DNA from: Parietaria judaica
Lineage: Eukaryota > Streptophyta > Magnoliopsida > Rosales > Urticaceae
Assembly (NCBI GenBank): GCA_954871525.1
Contig: OX940860.1
Location: forward strand, 19,004,001 to 19,068,000
Reading direction: 5' to 3'
Length of the DNA stretch: 64,000 nt
Shown here: positions 47,805-60,375 of the stretch, in pieces
Numbering within the stretch: the stretch's first letter is position 1
How the letters are laid out: each line of letters starts with the position of its first letter
Translations under genes and position numbers: made by a program
The notes under the pieces: generated by a model
What the model saw: only the letters and a program-made list of their open reading frames with translations
Databases searched by the model: none
What the model was told of the DNA's origin: nothing

Positions 47805-48485
47805 AAATCAATTAATCCATTGGATCGGTTATGATTTAATATCAACCGTTGGATTAAGATAATTGATTTCAACCCTAATAATAACTCGAAATTGGTAGCT
47901 TGGTGATTAAGCTTAGGTATTTCGAATTTGGTTAATTAATTATATCCGTTGGATCGGTTTTAAGATTTAATCTTTACCGTCGGATTAGAAATTAATTAAT
48001 AATATATATCACATATAATTCGAAAAATATAAGGATAAGAATTCGAATTAGGGTTTTGATAAAACCTTAAGATATTTGATTTTATCCCTAATTGATTTGA
48101 TCCATTGGATTGGCTTTAGATTTATCTCAACCATTGGATCTAGATAATCATAAAATTTGAATTTATTATATATATAATTCGAATAACATAAGGATAAGAA
48201 TTCGAATTAGGGTTTTGTTAAAACCCTAGAGTATTTGATTTTATCCCTAATTGATTTGATCCATTGGATTGGTTTAAGATTTATTTTTAACCGTTGGATC
48301 TAGATAATCATTAAAGAATTCGAATTTTATTATATATGAATATATATAATTCAAATTTAATAAATATGAAGATAAGATTAAATATTTTGATCTTATCATG
48401 TATTTATTATTAAATTAAATCCCTAATTAGTTATATCCATTGGATTTATATGAGACTAAATCTGAACCATTGGATTAGAATAATT
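47805..48485 (+). repeat. Tandem repeats inside the solo LTR
   Basis: Five copies of a block with ATCCATTGGAT, then AATATCAACCGTTGGAT-like and a GATAATTA tail start near 47809, 47932, 48091, 48251 and 48424. The third and fourth are spaced exactly 160 bp apart and share ATTCGAATTAGGGTTTT upstream. They lie just 5' of the TATA box. Confidence 0.75.
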
Positions 48486-51400
48486 AATTATATTTAATTA
48501 TATAAATTCAAAAATTAGGGAGGGAATATCTCCAATTCGGTTACAATCTGAGCCTATAAATAGGAGGCTCATTCTACACATTTTACACACCTTCCCCAGA
48601 GCAAAAACTCGAGCTATCCCTCTCTCTCTAGGGTCTGTGAGTTTTCTACTTCTGATCTCTTTTCTCGTTCGGCTTAGTGAGACGTTGTTCTCCGGAATCT
48701 TCAAAAGAATCTCAGTTAAAGTTTTGCGACGGAGTTCTGCCGGCGAAGCCCACGCTTCGGTACGAGGAATCCAGGAGAATATCCCGGAAGATCACGGGTG
48801 TTTCCCTCAGCACCGGCGGAACCCTGCCGAACTTCAGAGTCCGCAGCCAGAAACGTCAACCGAGGTGCGGCCTTATGCATTGGGTTAATAAATGCAAACA
48901 TTTACCGCTTTCTATTTATTTCTTATTTCGACTATGATATTAATAATGAGTTGTGAATATTAAATATGTTATTTATCGGATCTTGTTAAAATGGTTATTA
49001 CCCGATATCCGTGCCGTAAGTCCGATAACAAGTTTTCCGCTTTAAATAATTTTTAAATGTTATCGGAACGGCTCGGAGGTGATTTTCGGCGTAATGGAAT
49101 CGGGATTCAAACCCTTACAGTGGTTTCCACTCCCAACAATTGTTTTTATTACATTTGAATCTCTAAATATATAGCATGACATCTCAAATAAATATTATAT
49201 AATATGTATATATATATGTGTGTGAAACTCTTAGCGCATATATTCTCAAGTTATGACCATCACTTATATTTTTATGTCTTTTTTTTTTGTCGGAACATAC
49301 TTTGAAGTCTTACTTTGTTATCGATGATACTTTTAGAGACGTTAATTAGCCGAGTTAATGTCTTCATATTGCTTCAAATTCTAAGTATGAACCGAATTAA
49401 CATATTCACCATTACCCTTTTCAATGGAAATTAACCGTTTTAGATCGAATTAATACAGTAAATTAATGTCTCATGTATTGAAAAAAAATGGCTTAAGAAT
49501 ATATGCCGGTAAAATAATATTATCAACAATCAATAGGGCTTGATTAGTAATAACTGGCTAAAAGACCTCCCATGGGATCCCATTAAAATTCATACCCTTA
49601 AATACCCCTGCTAAGATACATGAATAGTGCCGAAGGAAGCTATGAAACACAATGAAAACTCACTTAAGATCATTCTCCAAAAAATTCCTATTGATTATTG
49701 ATAGTATTTTTTTACCGGCACATATTCTTAAGCCATTTTTTTTTAATACTGAGACATTATTTGACTGTATTAATTCGATCGAAGACGGTCAATTTCCAAT
49801 GAAAATGCTAATGGTGAAGATCTTAATTCGGTTCTTACTTAGAATATGAAGCAATGTGAAGACATTAACTCAGCTAATTAACGTCTCTAAAAGTATCCCC
49901 GATAACAAAATAAGACTTCAAAGTATGTTCCGACAAAAAAAAAAAGACATAAAAATATAAGTAATGGTCATAACTTGAGAATATATGTGCTAAGAGTTTC
50001 ATATATATATATATATATATACATATTATATAATATTTCTTTGAGATGTCATGCTATATATTTAGATAGTCAAATGTAACAAAAACAATACGATTAGGCT
50101 TTTGTTTAAAGTTTGACCGTCAACCTTAAATGAACTATGTAATTGTTTTATTCATGATTAGGTTTAGTCGGTAAATTAGCTTTAAGATTTTTATCAGCAA
50201 ATGTAGCTTATACAAGCACATTAAAAAATCAATTGATGTTTTGACTAAATTTTGTGTTATTCCTTATATTTGGAATTCAAGTAATTATAGGGAGACTAAA
50301 TTTGACTAAATTGGCCGTCAATTTTAAAAGTTGGGTACACGGGAGGCACGTTGACCAAAGATTGGATATTTTTACCGTAATTTTTCCCTAGCTTTTTCTT
50401 TACGTGCTTGACTATAGGGAGACTTAATTAATGGTTATTTAATAAATTAAATTCAGACATGACATGACATTAATTCAGACATGACATTGATCGAAGTTGA
50501 TATGACGTGGCAATAACGACGTCTCGCATCTGGCTAGTGACAGAGAGTAGCCACTAATCAAGCACAGCTATACGACAAAACAAGGAAGACAGAGAAATCC
50601 TAGAATGGTCGGTCCAGGCGGGACCCAGAAAACGATGCTTCCAGACATTGATAGGACACGTGGCAGGCGCTGGGAGGGTGGGAGACGAATATTGGGGATA
50701 TCGAGGAAAGTACATCACCAACCAGACATCCCGTCGCTGTAATCTAGTTTCGAGTTCTATTTCTACCACGACAAGCTGGGGTCACTTCTGTCATTAGCCA
50801 TCAAAACTGGCTTATTTAGCTAAACTCCAGATCTCTCTCTCATAATTATTTTAAGGAAAGATTATTTGCGGTATAAGTGTCTAGCTTTATAGTCAGTTTC
50901 TCCACGTGTACTCAATCAATTTTAAGCGAAGATAGTACTTAAATGTTGTACAATAGTATTGAAGTGTAATTTTGTCTATGTTCCTTTAGTTTCTGCTATC
51001 GAGGAATACACATTAAATTCCAAAAAATTAATAATTTAATATTTTTAAAACTACAAGCTCAAAGTTAGCTGAAGTTAGTAAAAAATGACTGCTATTTTTC
51101 ATGGCTTTTCTAAATATTTTTTCCGTAAAGAAAAAATAGATTGAGAATATACAACACACTGACAAATTTAGGCTTATGTCGAAAATATTATATTTAATAA
51201 GAATAATATTACAAAGATGAACAACTTTGACTTTTTATTTATTTTATTATTGGATTATCGCTCGTTTTGCTTAAACAATTATAGTATATTCTCCAATTTC
51301 CATATAGACTTATAGTATTTCATAATTTTCATTCTGTTATCCATTATGTCAAAAATAGTAAAATACTATATCTTGTTAATTTTCCATTATCATCAATCCT

Positions 51401-51702
51401 TCTCAATATGATGCAATAATTAATAGTTTAGGAAGTAACAGTTGATATTTATTCTGTAACTTTATTTTTAATCCTTACATAGTATTAGCATCAAGCAGTA
51501 TTCTAACTTTAAATCACATATGTAACAACACAACACTTGTCAATTTAAAATATTGCAATAATTGTAGGTCTTCGAGTGGGACCCACATTGTGCCTCTTCC
51601 TTCTTCTCAAGCAAAGAAAGAACTACTATCATTCATTCCCATTACAGACAAAGCTGAACGACCAAGATTCCTTCGAGAGAATGGTGGGGTTTTGTTATTC
51701 GG

Positions 51703-51758
51703 CACGTGGGAATAATGATGGGCGAGGGAGAGATCACGTGACACACGAGAGACACGTC
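51703..51758. promoter_or_regulatory. G-box/ABRE-like cluster
   Basis: CACGTG at 51703-51708 and 51735-51740, and ACACGTCA at 51752-51759, within about 57 bp. These are bZIP/bHLH core sites. No downstream gene is visible in the window. Confidence 0.4.
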
Positions 51759-51884
51759 ACGGGGAGAAGAGACCGAGGGTGTGGAACGGCGTCGTTTCTT
51801 AATGATCAGCGTTTGTTTTCGTTTATTGTTACGAGAGTCTATTATAAAAAATGCAGCGACTCCAAACGTAACGTATGTAAATTA

Positions 51885-51916
<32 letters not shown>
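51885..51916. repeat. (ATT)n microsatellite
   Basis: About ten ATT units. Confidence 0.95.
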
Positions 51917-51920
<4 letters not shown>

Positions 51921-52296
51921 TATAATAACACAGTACCCAACGTGATGCATGAATCGCTTAATGGTGAATGACGTCAAAAACAGACCAAAATTTTCCATTA
52001 TTCAATTTCATATTTCTTCTCTTTCTTTTATATTTTTAGTTTTGACAAAAACTAGTAATTATGAAAATACTTGCGTGAGTAAGGATGAAGCACCTCGAAA
52101 AGACTCGCATTGACTTGCGGGAACAGTCGTCAATTTAACCGAGCAACCGGGCATTACATTTTATCTCGAATTTATTCCCAAATTAAAATTTGAATCTCTA
52201 AAAAAATTTGAATATACGTGTTGGGTAACTTTGGTTTTTGTAAGTTTAAGTTTACATGGATAAGACTTAAGAGCTACCTGAAATCTACTAAATTTA

Positions 52297-52744
52297 GGGG
52301 CCGTTTGTTTTGAATTCTAAAAACAAATTTAGAATTATGTTTTTAGGATCTTTTAAATAATGTTTGGTTATGTTTTTTGTTTCACTGTATTAAAATAAAT
52401 AAAAAATAACATTTTAAAAAAAAAAACGTCAAAATTATTGCTTCTCACCCATCATTGGATTCGTCTCGGCGTAAGCTTTCCAAAGGCATGTATTATGAGT
52501 CCATCCGAGGTTCGTAGAAAATATATATATATATATATTAAAATAGTTATACAGGAGAGAGCAGAGAAAGAACTTAATCACGTGGAATAAAGTAGAAAAC
52601 ACATTTGATGTGTTTTCTGTTTTCTATGTAAATTTCAAAGCCACAAAAAATATATTATGAATTCGTTTTCTAAATACATAACCAAACGCGTTTTCTGACA
52701 CTGTTTTCTAGAATTTGGATTTAGAAAACATAACCAAACGCCCC
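52297..52744. mobile_element. PIF/Harbinger-like MITE, 448 bp
   Basis: The ends GGGGCCGTTTGTTTTGAATT and, reversed, GGGGCGTTTGGTTATGTTTT form an inverted repeat with further matching (TTCTAAA, CAAATT, AGAAT). The flanking trinucleotide is TTA on both sides (52294-52296 and 52745-52747), the Harbinger target. Its right half is included in the tandem duplication that follows. Confidence 0.65.
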
Positions 52745-53054
52745 TTAAATAAATAAAGCAAAAGGAAATTAATAAGCATAATCGCTCTATATATATATAT
52801 ATATTAAAATAGTTATACAGGAGAGAGCAGAGAAAGAACTTAATCACGTGGAATAAAGTAGAAAACACATTTGATGTGTTTTCTGTTTTCTATGTAAATT
52901 TCAAAGCCACAAAAAATATATTATGAATTCGTTTTCTAAATACATAACCAAACGCGTTTTCTGACACTGTTTTCTAGAATTTGGATTTAGAAAACATAAC
53001 CAAACGCACCTTAAATAAATAAAGCAAAAGGAAATTAATAAGCATAATCGCTCT
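52523..53054 (+). repeat. Near-perfect 266-bp tandem duplication
   Basis: Copies 52523-52788 and 52789-53054 run with a constant offset of 266 bp from TTAAAATAGTTATACAGG to AAGCATAATCGCTCT. I see one substitution (AACGCCCC against AACGCACC) and the (AT)n start. The unit covers the right half of the MITE and 44 bp beyond it. Both breakpoints are in (AT)n runs. Confidence 0.92.
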
Positions 53055-55284
53055 GTGCCTAGTCCTCCATGATTAGACTAGTGAGGTGATTAAAAATTTA
53101 GAATGTCTAATATTATTAAAAATTTGATAAAGCCGTCGATGCACAAATTATTGGTGATAGATAAGAACCAATGCATTATAAAATTATTAATATATAGTGC
53201 TACTCTAGTAATTACAAGATTATAATAAGAATCTAGGATAGCAGCTTATCAATTCATTATATAAATCAATCACATTTTATACATAAACATGATTATCCAT
53301 GCATAATTGTCTTTTTCTTTTTGGGTACCTTCATAAAAATTATTATCATGTGACCAATAGGCATATCATTTTAATAGTGTATGCGATCTTGTACGCAAAA
53401 CAAATGAACAATTAAATATTTGAATAATTGCCCATTCCAAATTTATTATTCTTCACAATTCATAAGAAATATATGGGGATAGAATTTTTTATTATTCTCA
53501 AGTACAAACAATCTAGACATTCAAAAATAAGTTTCTCGTGTTCATATATAAATATATATATATGTACACACTACCCAACAAAAACAAAAAACAAATTCAT
53601 GAAGCAGAATTTTATGCAAAATTATTCACTTTAGTGATTTCATTTCATTTAATTTTTATACATAACAGAACATAATATATACATTTATATGTGTGATATA
53701 ATTACGGTAAAAATATTTAAGTTTCAATTGACTCAAGTGGTATACGTTTAATGTGAAAAAACAACATACAAGGACTTAAAAGTTTATAAATATTAAAAGA
53801 CACATTTTATCCGTCTTTTTTTTTTAACAAACGTTGATAAATATTTTAAATCATACTTAAAATACTTATTTATGCACTCATCAAACTATCTAGCATCTTT
53901 TTTCATTCGAATTCGACAAAAAAAGTAAACAAAAAAAATATATAACTTTATATTTGTTGACTTCAAATATTTATGCTCTCGTTTTTTCTTTTCTTTTCTT
54001 TTCATTTTGAACTCCTCCCGTCTCAATGGTTAAAATCTAGATACTTCTGCCTTAATTATCTTTATATATTTATTGGCTACCACTTGGCCGCCTAAGTGGC
54101 TAGAAGCTACAGTTTCTTTTGTTTTCACTAACAGGGACAACATGATTTATTAATTATAAAATAATTATGTGAGTGTGAAAGCATATTATTGATCAACAAT
54201 AGTGTATTTGAAAAATACTATTCTTCATGACCAACCAAGTAATTTCCTTCCTAGACATGGCCCAAATGACCCTATATATATCAATTCAATGATCATACTG
54301 AAACTCAGTCGAAATTTCTTAATGGCTAAGAATACTATTGAATTTTATTTAAGGTCGCAATTTTTGTCCGTCTAATTTTTAAATAAACTTGTTGACGGAA
54401 CTAAAATAAAAATTTACTGTAATTTTGTATGAGTTAATAGGCAAACATTCTTAGGAATCCGATGAATTATTTAAAAATTAATTTTTAAGCTTAGAACTCG
54501 CGTAGTTTTAGTCCTAGCATCCGTTTTTACATGAACCGGTTAATTTGTTAATTAAGAAACTCTCATACAATATAGATCTTATAGATTGATCAATTTCAAA
54601 TTCGTCTAAGATCGACCAAAACCTATATATATTCCGTGCCATATATAATTCTTTTTGTGACGCATAATTGTATCGCCATCCTTAAGTTTATGATATAATA
54701 TAATATATAGCAAGTAGATAGGTTTGAATTCATATATTTGTTTTTTGGTTTGGTAGAAGAATGGATATACTATTGAATTGAGTGCCTTAATTCTTTGGGA
54801 TTTCGTTTGTTATAAGCTATGACTTACGACCATTGTTTTTCTTTCTTTTGTCGTTTGAGTTCAAACTTAGTGAGCTACGTTTACGCGCATGCCAAATATA
54901 TTAATATCACTTAATGCATTTAGGAAATCACTATATATATATATATTATAATACTATTCTGCTTGACTTCGTGATGAGAATGTTTCAAAGACATTAATAT
55001 TCTAACAACTAAACAACCTTATGTATTCTGCATATAGTTTATAATTATATGATATATTTGCACGTGGAAGGAACTAATTTTCTATGCTCGCGCACTCACG
55101 AGAGAAAAATATAATTAAAAACACGTTTTGGATATTTTGTTGTTAAGTACAGGGATAACTTTACGGCATAAATATCTTAAACTTGTTCAAATTTGGGTTG
55201 CTTAATCCCAAACTTCTAATTACGTGGAATTTGCATTTTTGATTGATTTTTTCTTATACGTCTCAATTGATTAGGGTTTTTTAT

Positions 55285-55289
<5 letters not shown>

Positions 55290-55318
<29 letters not shown>
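55290..55318. repeat. (TA)n microsatellite
   Basis: About 14 TA units. Confidence 0.9.
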
Positions 55319-55321
<3 letters not shown>

Positions 55322-55840
55322 GTGTGTAACTCAAATTAAGATTTTTCGTTTTTTGTTTTTGTTTTTGTTTTTTAATTTTCTTTGTATTAAATACTTCCAT
55401 ATGATGAGTCATATTTAAAGTTGACCTACAATCAAAGTTTTTTTTTTTTTTTTTTTTTTTTGAGATTATGCTGTATAAAAAAATATTTCATATTTCAGAG
55501 AATAGTTGTGATTATAGTGTTGTTGTGTTGACTTGTTTGTCGAAATGTTTTCGTTACTAGAAATTGACTAGCGAATAAACCTGTTCCATGAATTGTTTTA
55601 TTCTATACTACTATAGACTATAGTTTATGGCAATAATAATCTATAATAATATAACATTCCATATAATTAAAACCAGCCGAAAGCAATTGTTCTGGTTATG
55701 TTATTATTATAGATTCTCTTATATTATTAAATCGACAACTTGGTCTAAATGTGGATATAGACCAATTAAAGACTATACATGTTGGCTCGGAAATTATTCT
55801 TCAACCAAATTAGCACTATAATTTGAGTATAGTTAAATGC

Positions 55841-55887
55841 ATAATAATAATAACAACAATAATAATAATAATAATAATAATAATAAT
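55841..55887. repeat. (AAT)n microsatellite
   Basis: About 14 AAT units with AAC interruptions near 55853. Confidence 0.93.
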
Positions 55888-57628
55888 TGCAAAAGTACGA
55901 CTATTATAAAATTGTAATCAACTTCACCGCGAATATACTTAGTTTTTTTAGTGAAAAAGTGTTTGAAATTCAGTAAAATATATAGCAGTTTCGTCCAATT
56001 ACATTCGATTAATTGATGTTTTTTTTTTTATTAGAAATTAGATAAATTATTAAAACCATATTACTTTTTCCACTAAAAAAAAAAGTGGATATTTGGAATT
56101 TGGATGGCAGCAAATGATTATACTTTTTTTTTTTGCAATTATGCAGATGAACTTTTATTTAGTTTGAAATTAGAGCCATGCTTTGAATACATATTAAGTT
56201 TATCATGAAGAGAAAAAAGGACACCACAAAGATTTGTTTTTAGCTTGTTTGTTCTGTTATCTGAAGACCATTCTCAGCAAAGTTGATTTCAATGTCAATG
56301 ATTATAGTCTTATACAATTGCATGAACTATGAACATATAAATGAGAACAAGAATTATAATCGTTTTATTTGTCGTTTTATTAGCGAAAGCGTGTTGGCTT
56401 TCACAAGTCGTTATTGAGAATTGAGACGCTGTATTGTTGTCGTTTATGTCTTCAGGCGATTTTTTTTTTAAAGAAATATGTCTTCACGTGATTTGACTGG
56501 AGAGACATTTAAAATTAATAAAATTTTATTAAAGAAAATAAAGGTAATCGCTAGGCAAAATTTTACTATAGATATTGGGTGAACCCAACAACTCTTATAA
56601 AGGTGTGGTTTTTTTTTTTTTTTTAAGATTAGGATTTTTGAATTTTAATGTAAATCAATTATTACAATACTACGTATTAATGTGATCGAGTGAAAATTAA
56701 GTGTGTTTGTTTTTAAAATATGCGGTTTTAAATAAACATGTAGCATATGTTTCTATGCAACAATAATAACATAGAAATATATGCCACAAATAAATAAACA
56801 TCAGTATTATTATGTTGTTGAAAATGACATTACAACTTTTGTCGAAAGTTGCCCATATATAGACGATATTCCTCACGACTAATCTCCTTTGCAAAATGTG
56901 ATTCGTTCGAATGAAGTGTTTTTACCATCAGCAGTGGCTATGACTTGACGGGTTTAAAAACATAACCGGTTAATAGGGATCAAGAGTTATTTTACGATCG
57001 ATATGGTCAAGCCCAAATCCATGCCCAGATATTCATTCCAAAATAAGGCTCATTGTGCTTTATTTATAGCAAGATTCTTCATAACATTTTTATTTTTTTA
57101 CAGAACTAATGTAGTATTTTTGTCGTTTCATGTATTAAACCATTTTTCAAAATAAACATTAGTACATAATTCGCAGCCGGTCAAACATTGGGCACATTAG
57201 TCGCAGTTTACCCTATCTTTAATAATAGGATTTGAATGGACTTATTTTTATTACTTGAAGGAAGTGGGTTATGAAAAAAATTACGATAATTTCACCACGT
57301 TTGAAAGATAAAAAAAGATAAAAAAAAAACCCAAGTATATTATTACGTAGTACTTTACCTTCCCAGCTATCTTATACGACGACAATCAATAAACGAGTTA
57401 CTCCGCAAATTTCATTCCAAATTTTAATTTACAAATACTTGAGCATCTCTCATAAAGGAATATTTCTCTTCGCATTTCATAGAATTAACAAATGAATATT
57501 TTTGTAAGGGGTTTATGTCCAGAAAGTGATTAGGTCTAATTGAGCTTACGGGCCTACAAAGGCCCACTAACTTAAAAGATCGAATGTACATGGACTCGTT
57601 AAGTTATTAAATGATTTAATAATGGGCC

Positions 57629-57993
57629 CGTTTGGCACAGCTTAATTTTTACAAAAATTGTTTTCAGTTTTAGTTTAAAAAACAAACTGTTTTTGAAAAA
57701 AACCGGCAGGTGTTTGGTAAATTGTTTATAAAACCATTGTTGCTGGTAACATAAACTGATTTAGCGTTTGGTAAAAAAATTTATTTAAGCTAAAAAGACT
57801 AAAATAGACTAAAACCGTATTTTTGTTTTTAGAAAAAAACCAAAAGCTACGAATTCTAGCTTTTACAATTCATGTACAAAAATTCAAAATCGATTTTGTG
57901 TTTTTTGGAAAAACAATTTTGCCAAACACCTAAAAAGCGGTTAAGTTTATTTTATAAACAAAAACAGGGCTAAATAAGCTGTGCCAAACGCAC
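57629..57993. mobile_element. Inverted-repeat MITE, about 365 bp
   Basis: Ends GGGCCCGTTTGGCACAGCTT and, reversed, GGGTGCGTTTGGCACAGCTT, extended outward by AATAAT on both sides. The interior has AAAACAAAC / GTTTTTAGAAAAA words. The target duplication is not resolved because the flanks are palindromic AT. Confidence 0.7.
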
Positions 57994-58980
57994 CCATTAT
58001 TTTAAAATATATTAATTAATATATGACTTATTGAGCTTAACTCATTTAACTGCTAGAACTCATTAGATCATAAACCCTTAATTTGTATGTTTGATGTGTT
58101 AATTAACACCTCTCAAGCATTCATAATTACCAAAACCCTAGATAAAAATTCGACCTAGCCTATCTCTAGAGCTTTGATCGACTTTCCCAAATCATGAAGC
58201 AAGGCAAGAGTTGTCGTCTCGATTGCTGAGGAAGACCTAATAGTCCGACGAGGTAGTTTATGATCGACGCGGTAGAGAAAATAGAGACTCAACCCATCAA
58301 AGATCCCAAGTTGTGATCCCCGTCAAATTATCTTGATCAATATCCGATGATTTCCGCTCTTAAGAATGAGAATACCTCGAAAAACCCAATAATTTTTTTT
58401 ATCAAATCTTTTGTTCAAATTTGATGATATTTCGTGAATGTTGAGGAATTTGAATTTATCTATATATGATTTTTGCTGTAAATTTTTCACTTTAAAACTT
58501 TATCATTTTAATTGATTAAAATTTTAAATATTTTTACTGCGATTATCTCAATAAACAATTAACTTATAATAATAATAATGGACGGTTTTCATATTTTTAT
58601 GTGTTGTGTGCTGTTTTTGTTTGAAGTTGAAATGAATATCGAGTCATACTACCCACACACCAAAAGATCACCTAAAAAAAACATAGAATCCAACAATCAC
58701 ATATTCTTTTGGGCATAGATTCTTCTCAGATCCCAAATTGATGTTACTAAATTCGCTATGGGTTAAATTGACAAAACTTAATATTCAATAACTAAACCAA
58801 ACAATGAAGTAAATCAATTACAGAGTCTGAGAAATATAAATGTCTCTCTCTATCACTATAAATGAATCTAAAGAACGAGCTAGCGTAATATCTAAGAGTC
58901 TGAAAACTGAGAACCGCTAAAGAGTCCAATTTACAAATATATGGAATAAATCGAGAAACGCTCAAGAGTCCAATTTTGAG

Positions 58981-59020
<40 letters not shown>

Positions 59021-59454
59021 TAGATCATCTATGACATATTGGATCCAATCCGCTGCGGTTTCAAACCTGCATTTTTTTTTGGGTTTTTGTTGCACCCATA
59101 AGTTGATTAAGGTTAAACTACATCGTTTTTTGGCAAGGGTTGATAGACGTTAAACGACATCATTTTCTAGCATGTAAAACCGGTTAGTCTTTAGAGGTTG
59201 GCTATGTCTTCTGAATATGAACAATAACACATAATAAAAGAAGAAAAAAAGATTTTTCAAAACTCAAAGCCCCAAGAAAACCGCGAAGAACGAAGCGAGA
59301 TTATCTCTTCTATCTTCCGCCATTTTCCGGCTCCACTGATGCCTGCTTATCCTTCACAGGGACACAAGGTCCCAAACACGTTCTTTGACCACAATTGCTT
59401 CCCCGGGATGAACTAGAATAGAGCAAAGCAACTCTGAGTGACGGTTTTGGAGTC
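57994..59454. other. Intergenic region with a possible retroelement relic
   Basis: 58120-58360 is GC-richer with many CGA words and no open frame; it could be a retroelement relic. (TA)n lies at 58984-59017. No gene seen. Confidence 0.5.
58984..59017. repeat. (TA)n microsatellite
   Basis: About 17 TA units. Confidence 0.93.
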
Positions 59455-60375
59455 AGTTTTAGAAGAGTCTTATTTTGGACAAATACGAGAGAAACGTAGT
59501 CCTCTTTTTTAGTCTAAGCTAGTTGGAACTTCCTTAACGAGTTGTTGTCAAATTAAAGTTTTAAATGACTGGTATTCAGAATAGACAGACACAAGAGAAA
59601 TGTAGTTTTTTTTTTTTTTAAAGTCACACAGTGTCAATTTTTTAGGAGTTTGAGATGACTTTTATTTTGACATACATGATTTTTGTTCTTAAATCGGAAT
59701 GTGTCAATTGACACTCCTTAATGAGCTGTTGTTAAAATTAACAATTTTAGATTCTAATTTTGTATGAATACGAGAGATGTATGGTCTTTTTTTCTTGGTG
59801 GTTGTCATAATGGCACTCTTTAAAAGGATTGTTGTTATATTTTGGCATTTTTAAAAGACTCGTAATTTGGACACACCCCGGAGAAATGTAGTCCTTTTGT
59901 GAGTCATAACGCAACGGTTGTCGTGATGAGCCAATGTAAAATTTTGATAGCTTTAGATTTAGACTCTTATTTTGAATGAGCACGAGAAAGATGTAGTTTT
60001 TTTTAGTCATAGTGACACTCCTTAAAATGACTATTATTAAGTTTTGAGATTTTTAGAATACTCTTAATTTGGACAAGCATGAGACATGAGAGGAGTATAA
60101 ATTTTTTCTAAGTCAGAATGTGTATGTTGGCGCTCCCTCAACGAGCCATTATTCAATTTGGCGGTTTTAGTACTCGTATTTTGAATAAACACACGAAAAA
60201 TATGGTCTTTTTTTTTACTTAGAAGTTAGAATGTATCATCTAACACCCCTGAAACGTAACATTGTTAAATTTTGTCATTTTTAGAAGACTTTTAATTTGG
60301 ACAAATTTAAGAAAACACGAACCACGTTTTAAGTCAGAATGTGTCAGCTGGTACTCTCTTATGCAACGAGTGTTT
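59455..60375 (+). repeat. Degenerate tandem array, about nine ~100-bp units
   Basis: A consensus such as AGACTCTTATTTTGGACAAA followed by ACGAGAGAAATGTAGTC, then a T run, GTCA-AATGTGTCA, and ACACTCCTTAANGAGTTGTTG recurs near 59470, 59565, 59663, 59747, 59855, 59963, 60058, 60174 and 60288. Spacing varies from 84 to 116 bp. The array ends about 370 bp before the ADT start codon. Confidence 0.75.

Larger units (their letters stand above)
46177..49138 (+). mobile_element. Solo LTR of a large LTR retrotransposon, 2962 bp
   Basis: Begins TGTTGGACATACG and ends TCCACTCCCAACA, with the 5-bp duplication ATTGT (46172-46176 and 49139-49143) interrupting the left arm of the foldback element. A TATA box CTATAAATAGGAGG lies at 48554-48567, followed by a transcribed-looking GC-richer stretch (48600-48900). 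Upstream is a tandem array of about five imperfect copies with ATCCATTGGAT and AACCGTTGGATC words. There is no primer site, polypurine tract or gag/pol, and the two ends do not repeat each other, which favours a solo LTR over a complete element. Its lineage is not identifiable from the sequence alone. Confidence 0.75.
45641..50390. mobile_element. Long foldback (inverted-repeat) element, split by a solo LTR
   Basis: The outer ends TAGGGAAAATTACGGCAAAA and, reversed from the right, TAGGGAAAAATTACGGTAAA face each other. The arms can be followed inward: 45641-46176 plus 49139-49537 on the left against 49687-50390 on the right, sharing GGAATTCAAGTAATTA, ATTCATGATTAGGTTTAG, AGCATGACATCTCAAA, GGAACATACTTTGAAGTC and ACGTTAATTAGC-type blocks in inverted order. 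The loop is about 150 bp. Without the inserted LTR the element is about 1.78 kb. The right arm lacks about 150 bp present on the left (45730-45880). No target duplication was found. The terminal words resemble the MULE-like MITE at 42104-42572. Confidence 0.8.
50391..52296. other. Spacer with GC-richer islands and ACGT motifs
   Basis: No gene recognised. 50450-50790 and 51570-51810 are GC-richer than their surroundings. The first has TGACGTGGCA (50503-50512) and ACACGTGGC (50656-50664); the second has a G-box pair. Open frames at 50554-50769 (minus) and 51576-51971 (plus) show no known domain. A (ATT)n run lies at 51885-51916. Confidence 0.5.
53055..57628. other. AT-rich intergenic region
   Basis: No gene seen. 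It holds (TA)n at 55290-55318, a T23 run at 55439-55461, (AAT)n at 55841-55887, and short relics with GTAAAAATATTTAAGTTT-like (53705) and TTACGGCATAAATATCTTAA (55162) words related to the MULE-like ends. Confidence 0.6.

Noticed and set aside
47805..48485. Repeat-spacer pattern reminiscent of CRISPR
   Set aside because: Repeats are diverged, spacers are similar to each other, and the host is a plant; the array is inside an LTR.
51576..51971. 131-codon plus-strand frame
   Set aside because: No known domain; it runs into an (ATT)n microsatellite translated as poly-Ile.
57618..58003. Target-site duplication for the MITE at 57629-57993
   Set aside because: The flanks are palindromic AT (AATAAT / ATTATT), so no duplication can be told from an extended inverted repeat.
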